Below, in pieces: positions 24,872 to 34,782 of a stretch of 64,000 nucleotides of DNA. Made by a program: the position numbers and the translations under genes. The stretch is from Hedera helix (Eukaryota; Streptophyta; Magnoliopsida; Apiales; Araliaceae). The stretch covers positions 2,636,077 to 2,700,076 of the forward strand of contig OX359270.1 in the NCBI GenBank assembly GCA_947179155.2. The letters are read 5' to 3'. Each line of letters begins with the position of its first letter. Position 1 is the stretch's first letter. Below the pieces are notes generated by a model. It searched no databases, was not told where the DNA came from, and saw only the letters and a program-made list of their open reading frames with translations.

Positions 24872-27256
24872 ATGGAAAACTGTCAAGTTGTTTCCGGCAT
24901 CCAACTCGGCTTTGATAAGTTTAAGTCTTTTGAAAAGAAATTCAAGGATATTCTTACAATAGTGCAGGAAGCTGGGTTCTCAGAATGTTTGGGGGCAAAC
25001 ACCAAGGTTTACTCTGTTCTGGTAAAATAGTTCTATCAGAACGCAGTAGTAAACGATGATGAGTTGGTTTCAAAAGTTAGAGGAGAAAAACTCAAGATAG
25101 ATGATATCGAAATCAACAAATGTCTGGGAATCACCATTGAAGATTCATCATCTCTCGAAAGAATAGATACAGTTGAAGGAATGAGGTTGATGGGGTATGT
25201 GAAGAATCCACAACTCAAGGGTATGAAGAAAAAGGAGTTTCCAGAAGAGTTCGAGTTCCTGGCGGAGATAGTAGGCAAATGTATCTTATGCAAAGACACC
25301 GCTCATGACACGGTAAGTGATCCTCAACTAAGAATTATGTCTGCCATTGTCATGAAGAAGAACATAAACTTTGGCGCGATACTATATGACTGGTTAGTCA
25401 AGGAGGTTGAGAAAATAAAGGCTCCAGGGAAGCCAATCTCAAAAGTATTCTATAGAAGATTCTTAAGCATCATCCTGAAGCGGAAACTGCAAAATAAGAT
25501 TAGGGATGATAAGGGAGAGGCTTTGAATGTCCACAAGGTTTTGTCTCCTAAACTGTTTGACAACTGGAAGAAGAATCCCATGGAAAATAAGAGGTTAAGG
25601 ATGACTAACAGCAGCAAGAAAGATTCAAAGGAAAGCAAAGGAAAACGGAAAGCATGTTCAAGTAAAGATGATTCATCTGACGATTCTCTATCATTTGGAT
25701 TCATTCCACCAAAATCATCCCTCAAGAAGTTGAAAGCTGAGAAGATCAAGCCAGCAAAAAGACAAAGCGCTCGTATTCAACAAATGATGAAATTCCCAGG
25801 GAATAAAAATGCAGGAGGTGTTTCACCTAACATCATTGATCTCAGTGATGAAAGTAAGGAGGTACCTGTTGAAGAAGATGTGACTCCAAGTGAGTCAAAA
25901 TCTGGAGGTGAAGAAATGTTTACTGAAGAAACAGTTGCTGAATCAAGAAAAGACGATGTTAGTGAAACATTGAGAAATGAAGAACAGTTAGAAGAAACGG
26001 CTGCTGAACCGGTCAAAGCTTCAAAGGAATCAGATTCTAAAGCTAAAGACTCTGACAAATGGAAAGGAAATGAAGCAACATTCGAAGATAAAACACAAAA
26101 AGACTCGAGCTCTGAAAATGCTGAGTCAGAAAGTCTTGATCATCATGTTCCAGCAGCCTCATCATCAAGTATTCGAAGGAGGATTATACTGGAAGCAGTT
26201 GAAAAGCCATGGGCTATGTTGCCAAACAAATGGATTGATCACAGCAATGGTCAAATCAGAGTAGCTTCAATAACCATGGAAGATTTACTGAGCAAGTTTC
26301 AAGACATTGAGCTCGATCGAACTACAGTTCTATATGACCATAAGGGTCAGGAGTTAAGAAGGTTCTACCCTTGGATGCCCTGGTTAAAAGCTATCTATTT
26401 CAGAGATACGAGCTTTATCAGTTGGTGTTATTCATAATTTCCCAATCTAAAGTTGGTTTCTCAAAACTTCCCGAGAGTTCAATCCTTTCCAAATCTGCTG
26501 ATCAAACATCTTCAACATTTCAAAGTCTATCGCCATGCAGAAAGTATATTCATTCCTTATTTACTGTTGGTAAATCAAGATGAAGGTCAGAAGAAAAATA
26601 GACTCGTGGAGTCAATGGTCGTAAAGCATCCTGACTCTACGACTGCAACAAACCGGTCTCTGCCAAGTATTCCCACTAATATACCCTCTGATGTTCCTTC
26701 TTCATCGAACAATGATTTCTTTGATACAATCACTGCTTTTGAGAACATCTTCAAGATTTCTACTACAGCAAAGGCTATCTCTGGAGCAGAAGAATTCCAC
26801 AAGGAAAAGCAAGCATCCTTTTTAGACATATCTCTCAAGCTCCTTCAACAAGATCAGACTTATCAGAAGTCCTTAGAAAATCAACAGAGAGAAATCCTGA
26901 AACTTCGGAAGAACAATGAAGAATCTATTGCATCTCTTTCTGAGAAAATAGAAAATTTAAATCAATCTCTGTCTCAGACTATAGAGCTCACTCAACAGGA
27001 TCTAAAGATTGAAGTTGGAAACACATCCTACCTGATCGAGCAGCTCATGGTAAATATCCAGCAGCTCTCCCAGAAAATTGATGACAAAAAGGGGGAGAAA
27101 AAGAGAAAGAGGATCAAGCAGAGACGAATGAAGCTAAATGAGAAGAGCAAGAAGAAGCAGAAAAGAGAACAAGGAGATAAAGCCTTGAAAGCAAGAACTG
27201 AGGGGGAGCCAGAAGAAGACATGAGCCAAAAGTCTTCAGCTGAGGGGGAGACATGA
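24872..27256 (+). pseudogene. Envelope-like / plant transposon-domain ORF with two in-frame stops
   Basis: One frame runs for 795 codons from ATG at 24872 to 27256, broken only by TAG at 25028-25030 and TAA at 26435-26437. The N-terminal part (about residues 1-200) resembles the domain Pfam calls putative plant transposon protein (Transposase_32-like, PF20167 as I recall), which also occurs in the envelope-like ORFs of SIRE/Maximus elements: FYQNAVV, then LVSKVRGEKLKIDDIEINKC, then the LRIMSAIV block. The middle is Lys/Ser/Glu-rich and low-complexity with a basic patch (KIKPAKRQSARIQQ). The C-terminal part (about residues 640-760) is a predicted coiled coil ending in a very basic Lys/Arg run. 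Its place just before the polypurine tract fits an env-like position. No clear signal peptide was seen. A gag-like role is the alternative. Confidence 0.6.
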
Positions 27257-27497
27257 AGTCATGAGCAGCAACAACATGAAAATCATTTAGAAGATATACA
27301 AGTACAAAGGAAGGTACATCTCAAACTGAACTAGTATGATCAGGATCCAGTATTTAGGATATTGTGTAATCTGTATTTAAGCTTTCATCAATGACATTCA
27401 TATTTTCTGCTCTAGTAATACAGTAGCTCACTGTATCTTAAGATTCATTCATCAAATACATAAGCATCTAGTATTGTTGTTTTGTCATCATCAAATA

Positions 27498-27506
27498 GGG
27501 GGAGAT
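27498..27506 (+). other. Polypurine tract
   Basis: The run GGGGGAGAT lies immediately before the 3' LTR start, after TCATCATCAAATA. It is the likely plus-strand priming site. Confidence 0.8.
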
Positions 27507-29202
27507 TATTTGGAATATGCATGTGAATGTTATTTCTCTATTATAAGATTTGATTATGTGTTTTTAAAAGATAAATGAATCAATATGCAAATATGTCTGC
27601 ATTAATGAAAGATGTAAAGTCCTTAATAGTTAATAGACATTATGTTCTAAGGACTTAGATTGACAAGGTCAAATTTGTTAAGTTGATCTCATATGAGTTA
27701 ATAGCATTGTACAGTCCTTTGAAAGATCACTATGTACAAGGACTATGTATAGAAAGATCAAACTTGTTAGGATGATCTTAAATTGTAATAGATAGGCCTG
27801 ATCGACCGAAAAGAACAACAGTCTGGCAAGACAGTTAAAGCAAGAATCATAGACTACACTCACGATCGTAGAGTCTGCAAGCCATCAGCATAGCCAGTCA
27901 TACGCTCACATCTCCAAAGCAGAATCATAGAGTGTCTACTTAAATATCATCAGTATGAAGACCTTGAATGACCGGCAAGCAAACAGAAGATCCAAGCACC
28001 AACTCCATCAGCAAAGACTGATTGAGAAGTGAAGAGTCATTCAGATAGAAGTCTTATGAAATCACCCAAAGGAAGATCGTAGAGTCTTCTAGGAAGATCG
28101 TAGAGTTTGCCAGGTAAACGCAGAATAAGGCTCGGATAATTAAAGAGTCCTCTCGGCAGATCGTAGAGTTGTCTCAACATCGTAGGGCTAACTCTCGGGA
28201 TCGTAGAGTCCATATAGACAGTCACTCTACGATTTTCCTAATCTTGTCTACGAACCAAGCAGAGTCAAAGAGCAACCTCTACATAAGTTTCACTACTACA
28301 AAATAGTAAAAAGATAACGCTTAAAAAACGTTGTAATTTTCTCCCAGAAACGTCGAGGTTAAGGGTGTCATCTATTTGACCCATTTTATACAACGTTTTT
28401 AAAACGTTGTAGTTGGCCAATATTACAACGTTTTTTTACTAAAAAACGTTGTAGATTGTCTTTAAAAAACACTAAGATTCATGAAAACGTTGTGGAAACG
28501 TTGTAGATGGTATCATTCCACAACATTTTCTGGTATAAAATATTGTAGTTTGATTCATCACACAACCTTTAGACTAATTTATACAACGTTTATACGATGT
28601 CATCTATTGTAGTACGTTTAGACAACATTTTTAAAATGTTGTAGTGTAACATAAAAATGTTATAATATATCTTTGTTAATACATTACACAACGTTTAGGC
28701 TCATTTATACAACGTTTTAAAGGTGTCATCCATTTAGCACATTACACAGTAGTGGTTCACCTGCAATGTTGTACTTGTAGAACTGCTAATATTAATGCAA
28801 TGATATATAGTTAAAAAAAACTCTAAATTCTCATTTAAAGCCAAAATGTATCAACCATTCTCAGTTTCAGAATACATCCAATAATACCATTCGTTTATAG
28901 TTTCAAATTACTACATCCACGAAATATACCAACTATCCACAAAATATACCAAATTAACTGTAGTGCACTACATACTACCTAATCATGTGCAAAAAAGCAT
29001 TCTTCCAAAATACATTCATCTAAACCTGTACATCCACCGTTAACTCATCACACAAAAAACCTAATAGCTTCTTCAAACAGTAAGGACTCAAAAATTGGAA
29101 ATCAACCGTTTATAAGGCGCTCCACCATTTCCATTATGGAGTTTACTTGGTATTTGTGAAGATGCATTCAGATTTCTGCAGCTCCATCTTGAAAATTTAA
29201 AG

Positions 29203-29889
29203 TCAAGCAGCTAGAACCTTTTTACCGTCCTCAATGAAGTAGATGGCAGCCTCAGGCACCTAGTAAGAGTAAAATTTGTCTAGCTTTTGTTATTAGTAGT
29301 AATCCAACTGATCAGTTTATATAGGTGATACTCTTACAAGTCCATAAGCTTAATCGAAGATCAGTACTTTCTAAACTCAGTTTACATTTAGTAACTGGCC
29401 TGTTTAAAAAGAAAAGGTCCAATTTCATTTCTTAATAGCTTGGAACAATAACATGATCTGATCAGTCCCAATATTGCTTAGGAAATGTCAAAGCACATAA
29501 AAGGTGGTTAAAACAACTTACATCAGGTCAGGTTTCTCCCAGTATAAAGTGCACAACATCAAATGCGATGTCCCCTTGAACATCAATATGCTCTTTGTCA
29601 ATTGGCCCCTGAAACCAGCCATTTTCATATAATTATGCAACAATGTATTGTAGAAAAAAGTTCCCTACTAGTACATGTAAGCTATTACCTTAACAATAGA
29701 TGCTCCAGTGGAATTTTTTTTCCCAAACCGTTTTGAAGCGCTACTAAGTTTGACACCTAAAACAACATCCTCACAAGTTAAAATACAGTAACTTAGTGAA
29801 TAGTCATATTATTCATCTCAACAGTGGTGATACATTTGCGCTTGTTGCACACGATCTTTTCAATAATGACTACTTGCTTCTCCTGCAAT
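29203..29889 (-). pseudogene. DENR-like: Captured DENR (density-regulated protein, SUI1 domain) gene fragment
   Basis: DENR pairs with MCT-1 and acts on the 40S ribosome in re-initiation and recycling. Here its C-terminal SUI1 domain is spread over minus-strand exons with introns kept: about 29824-29880 (VVIIEKIVCNKRKCITTV), 29689-29756 (VKLSSASKRFGKK, STGASIVK), 29522-29608 (GPIDKEHIDVQGDIAFDVV) and 29203-29259 (VPEAAIYFIEDGKKV and stop). The order, phases and sequence follow plant DENR closely. It is broken: the KGLELF segment that should join the first two pieces is missing, and the Trp codon expected before PDV is TGA near 29528. The N-terminal zinc-binding part of DENR was not found. It lies wholly within the CACTA element, so it is a transduplicated copy, not the functional locus. 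Confidence 0.8.
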
Positions 29890-30336
29890 AGATTCCACTA
29901 ATTAGTATTGTTCAACTTATTATTCTTATTATTTGATATGAAACAACTTAATAAAATCGCAGGAGGGAGAGAGTCTGTAACCAAACAACTGACCAAGCAA
30001 AACTGAAGGTTAAATATAAGAGCATCAATAATCTAATTCCATATAGTAAATGCTACCACATAGTTATATATTATGCCAACATTGTTACAAAATCATATTA
30101 GCATTTCTAATAGTTTGCTGTTGTTTAAGAGTTAGATGGCAGATAAATGCACATATTGGTACAAATAGATGGCAGATCCAGGGTGCGATTTGTAGTTAAA
30201 GTGTCCTGTGCATCACTCTGCGATGATTTCTTTTCTACCTGACAAGGACAAAGGCAATATAACATCATATGACATTATATAGAAAATTACTGCACATTTA
30301 ATGAAGATTTTAGAAAAATCATCAAAATTTCTATAC

Positions 30337-30541
30337 CAGGTTCTCTTGATGCTTCTTCTAACTTATGAAGCACCGAGGGATCAACCCATAACATTGGAAT
30401 GCACATCCAACACCCATACTCCACTGCTGCAATTTTACCTTAGGCACTGAATTCATTCCAACAACTGATATCCTTCTCTTCAACATCATGAGCAAAGGGA
30501 AGCCCTTGATCCTCATCTTCATCATTGAACTCGGTAGACAT
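30337..30541 (-). pseudogene. Open exon-like segment of unknown origin in the CACTA element
   Basis: On the minus strand one frame reads MSTEFNDEDEDQGLPF, then EEKDISCWNEFSA, one TAA (30440-30442), then GKIAAVEYGCWMCIP and ends before a GTATAG donor. An acidic start followed by a Trp/Cys-bearing segment looks like real captured coding sequence. I do not recognise the family, and it does not match the DENR N-terminus. A second shorter exon-like piece (VEKKSSQSDAQDTL) lies near 30180-30240. Both point in the same direction as the DENR exons. Confidence 0.35.
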
Positions 30542-31879
30542 GCTTCTATTAATAATTGAAGGTGTATGGCTTACACAGTATTGAATCCATAGATGTCAGA
30601 TTCGACCAAACTCTGAATTTCCCAGACCAGGTTTCAAACTCTCTGTCTACAATCTGCTGCGACATCGACTCCATCACACAAGCCTTGTGCTAGGATGAGC
30701 ATCTACAGTATTTTGATACTGATTGTTCCCTTCAGAATCCAAGTCTGGAGTCCTAGGCTGATCTGCACAGCGCGGTCAGTGGTTTTCTGTATGCTCGTTC
30801 TGCAGCAGCGGTAACTATGGTTAAAGCTCGTAGGACATCGACAATACTATTCAGCGTTGTTAGATGGCTATCAATAAGAAGGATTGTGGCAAGGAAATCC
30901 ATGTTAGAGAAACACAGATATATAGTTAATAACCTCTGCCCAAACAAGTTCCAATCAGAAATGCAGTTATAGTACAATTGATGGCCGACTAAGTCAAGTC
31001 TTATGTGCAGTTTTAGGAAGAAGATGGATGAATTCAGGTTTCGCTATTCCAGTTGCTCGAGTTTGAGGAGTTGTTGTTTTCATCATGTGATTTAAAGAAA
31101 AGACAAGCCAATTACAATTACTGAAGAAAAATCAATTACAATGATTGTTTTAGATTTATCAACAATTTTAGATAAGGTAAAAGGCCTTTTCCTTTCTCTC
31201 TGATCTCCTCAGTCCAAAAGCTATGATTCATAATGTATAATTCATAATGTGAAATAAATAATGGAGTTGGCCTAAAATGAAAGAACTAAAACTCCACAAC
31301 CTCCCGAGGCATTTGTGCAGTGAAGAGAATAAATATACTATTCAGTACCACATAACCTATCTCTCATCTCTATTCATTACCACATAACCCCCCTCACCTC
31401 TATTCAGTACCACATATAAACCATCTCTCGACACAACTTCACAAAAATCATGGACAAGGGCCACAATAAGCACCAACCTCCTTCAGAAAATAACCTGATA
31501 CGTGGAATAAATCATATTAAGTTCAACTCCTAAACTACAACACTGACATTATAACAGTAACAAAAATAATAAGCAGGCACTTACATGCTTGCATCCTCTC
31601 TTCCAAGAAGCTTCACGGGAGTACCAGATCTCGGGGAAGCCAAACTATTTTCAGGCAGCTCATCTGCACCCAAAATCCTACCCGGCCATCACGACCCATT
31701 CTGCCTGCGAACCCAAACCAACCCACCCACCGACTCATCAATGCCAATTGTTTTTTCCTCACCAGAAATCCCCATCTCTTCACCAGCACCCATTGAAACA
31801 AAGTAAATAATCTCAACCCTCCATCCCTGAAAAAGACAAAAGCCCCAACATAATCAGAAACCCTTTTTGATGTTCAAAT

Positions 31880-32330
31880 GTACATATGCTCCGACTCTAA
31901 AACAACCCTATCACGAAAAAAAAAAATTACTAATTTAAAAAACCGGAAAACTTCCAATCCGGTATGCAAAACAAAACCCATATACATCAGAATACATATA
32001 ATAAAAAAATCAATAAATACGAAAGAATCAGATAGAAACACAGAGGAGAGAGGCCAAAGGAGAGAGAAGAAACCAAAAAATCTGGAGGGTATTGAGAGAG
32101 TGAGAGATCTGGAGAGAGAACAAAGGGAAAACAGAAGAAATGCAGCGAGTAACCATCCCATATGGGAACAGAGAAAGAAGAGGGAATGAGAGTCTGGGTC
32201 ATAAAGATCGGAAAAAAAGAGCAGAAGAAATGCAGGGAGAAAGGAGTGCGGCGGCTAGGGTAAGGGTAAGAGAGAAGGGGGAGGAAAAAGTTTAGTGAGA
32301 GAAACTATATATATGCTCTGTATTTTAATT
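31880..32330 (-). other. Possible captured promoter / 5' leader
   Basis: Read on the minus strand this is rich in CTCTCTC and TTCTTC with GCCGCCGCACTCC and ATTTCTTCTG phrases, like the 5' leader of a plant housekeeping gene. A TATATATA sits near 32306-32312. It lies upstream, in transcription order, of the captured exons. Transcription is not shown by the sequence. Confidence 0.35.
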
Positions 32331-34782
32331 TTAAGTTTTCATCTCCGCGTAATTTTTTAAAGCTCCGTGTTTTTTAAATAGATAACGTTTTCCTTAAAAA
32401 ACGTTATAAATTTCAAGCAAATTATTGCCCCTTATAAATACATAACGTTTTTGCATATGTATCTATAACGTTTTTTGAAAAAACGTTGTAAAAAAAAACA
32501 CCACAACGTTTTTTACAAAAACGTTGTTGTTTAATTGTTATCTTTTTACTATTTTGTAGTAGTGTTTTCAGAATTATGACAACAATTCTCATAAGGATTA
32601 TTCAGAAGGCTATCCTTAAGCTGTCAAACAAACTGAACGAAGATCTCGTACATCTATAGCATCTAGCCTTAACTGAGATCGTAGAGTAGTTCAAATCATA
32701 ACTCTACAATTGCACTACGACTTACACCACAAGTCCGATCGAAAAATTGCAAAGCGAAGTCGTAGAATGATAAAGCAAGCTCAGAAGTACAACGTTCAAG
32801 CAATCGAGCTGAATATATTCAAATGCTACATGTCATAAACAACCTTTGATTATACAAGCAGAGAATGCAACTGAAGTTCGTAGAGCAGTCCTCTACAATA
32901 AAGATCTGGCACCTGAAGGTTCATAGAGCAGTCCTCTATGACATATAGAACCAAGCAGTTCGAGCAAGCCTGAAGTTCATAGAGCAATCCTCTATGATAA
33001 GAAATCATCTGTTAAAGCTTAAACCAGATCATAGACTTATGCTCTATATACATAAAGCACAATGAAGATCACGAAGCGTGAGAAGCATATCGTCAGGACC
33101 GCAAGGCTCAGATAAAATTGTAGAGTTAATAAAGTCAATCACTCTCTGATCTACGCAGAAGCCTACGACAGACAAGATCATAGAGCTACATAGCATAACT
33201 AGCAGATGACTCAACGATCAGAAGCTTACGACAGACAAGATCGTAGAGCTACAGAGCAGAACCAGCAGATGACTCAACGATCAAAAGTAAAAAGCTACAA
33301 CTGGATTGATCGTCGAGTACTTAAGTGCCAACAAGGATTGAAGACATCTAAGCACTTAAGTCAGTAATCTCAAAATGAGTTGTTAATTACTTCAGAAACA
33401 TCCACGTCAACACTTCTATGACATCTGCTATAGAAGAAGTCAGAAATGTCAAAATACTGACTTATGCGTGCTGAGTGTCAGAGCAAAGACTTCTAGTATC
33501 ATGCATCAGGCTCAAGAAATCAGAAGACTGTGTCCCAATGATCATATTCTCTAAAAGACCTGTCCACTCTATGAAGATTGGGAAGAACCCAAGACTGACA
33601 TCTCTCTCCAGGGTTAAAGAAGACAAGTCAACAAGTCAGAGTCTGCAGAGCACTAACACTCTGACTAAATGAATAAAGTATTCATTAAGAATTCTGAAAC
33701 TAAACATACTTTAACGGGAGGATTTGCTACAGAAAGATTTGCTACAGGAAGATTTGTAACAGGGAGATCTGCAACGGAAAGATAATTCAAAGATCTACAA
33801 AAAGAGCAAATCGGGAAAAAGAACGTGTGGTGAATAAGCAAGAACAATATATACACGACCGAATCTGTTGAGAAGCTTCACCAAGAAAAACAAAAAATGC
33901 TGAAGGGCTGGCATATGAGCTAAGAATCGAAGGATCAAAGAAGCCAAGAACACTTTGAGAAAAGAGGAGTACAGAATGAAATTCTGTGTGAAATACAAGC
34001 TAAGTGTTCAACACAACTGCTGAGCAAAAAGCTTATCGAAAGAACTCAGCAGTACATTTCGGGTGATCATGGGTAGTTGCTGAATACAGAAAGAAGAAGA
34101 ACATCAACGACAAATATCAGCAGCATTCAAAGGTTAATCACAAGCAGCTGCTAAGTACCTAAAGATGGAGAAGAGCAAATGTTCTACTTAGCTGCACAAC
34201 TCAACAAATAAACAACTCAAGTCTGTTGCACTTAATGAGGGTCATAGTGTCTCGGCATGGAGAACTAAAGAAATCAAGTCCGCTGGACTTGTTGAGTACC
34301 GAAGGGTACAAGAGATTCTAAGTCTGCTTGGCTTAGTCTACAGTCCCAAAGCTGCTGGCTTTGATAAGGGCAAGAGTGTCCTAGTCTTAATGTGACTGAA
34401 GGAACCAAGTCTGTTGGATTTGATGAGGGAAAGAGTGTCCTAGTCCGGAGGACTAAACCTTAATGGATTTCCTACTTGTCAAAGTAGAAGAGTGGAGTAG
34501 GAGTTATTCAGTCTCCGAACCACTTAAATCTCTTGTGTCATTTACTTTATGTCTTTTACTTTTTTGCACAATAACTGCTAAATCTGCTATCACCCATACT
34601 GTAGATTAACACACTGAATTGAAATGACTCATATATCTTTAAGGGGTTTTTAAAAGTATAATCCGTTGTGCTTGAATTGATCCCATCATTTATAACTAAT
34701 ATGCTTTCGTTATAAATGGAAAAAGTTTTAATGATCCATTCAACCCCCCCCCCCCCTTCTAGATCGTCCACGGGAACTAACA

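Larger units (their letters stand above)
28291..32564. mobile_element. Non-autonomous CACTA (En/Spm) transposon, 4274 bp
   Basis: The ends are a perfect 28-bp terminal inverted repeat beginning CACTACTACAAAATAGTAAA, flanked by a 3-bp duplication TTT (28288-28290 and 32565-32567). The 5' LTR has the uninterrupted site, which proves the boundaries. Both subterminal zones (about 28320-28740 and 32370-32530) are packed with ACAACGTTTT and AAAACGTTGT repeats in both orientations, typical of CACTA transposase binding regions. No TNP2-like transposase was found. The interior holds captured gene pieces on the minus strand (separate entries), making this a Pack-CACTA type element. Confidence 0.95.
19164..34782 (+). 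mobile_element. LTR retroelement with 3-kb LTRs and no pol (SIRE/Maximus-like Copia derivative?)
   Basis: Two near-identical 3-kb blocks (19164-22141 and 27507-34782, the latter carrying a 4.3-kb insertion) bracket a 5.4-kb interior. The left LTR is followed by TGGTATCAGAGC, the sequence complementary to the 3' end of initiator Met tRNA. The right LTR is preceded by TCATCATCAAATAGGGGGAG, a polypurine tract of the form I associate with SIRE/Maximus Copia elements. The interior carries one envelope-like/plant-transposon type ORF next to the 3' LTR and no protease, integrase, RT or RNase H that I can read, so the element is non-autonomous. The LTRs look a few percent diverged by eye. LTR ends are read as TATTTGGAATATGC and AACTAACA; TATT instead of TGTT at the start is odd but present in both LTRs. 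The lineage is an inference. Confidence 0.85.
27507..34782 (+). repeat. 3' LTR, split by a CACTA transposon
   Basis: Collinear with the 5' LTR at 27507-28290 and 32565-34782, about 3.0 kb without the insert. Visible differences include many single-base changes, an extra 25 bp at about 33289-33313, a longer poly-C run near 34745 and a 9-bp deletion (ATTATTGTG) close to the end. It ends GGGAACTAACA and abuts Ty3/Gypsy gag-like sequence with no recognisable target duplication. Confidence 0.88.

Noticed and set aside
31585..31816. Overlapping 67-73 residue frames on both strands
   Set aside because: Pro/Ser-rich, no family resemblance, mutual overlap; they lie in the CACTA interior and are not supported as exons.
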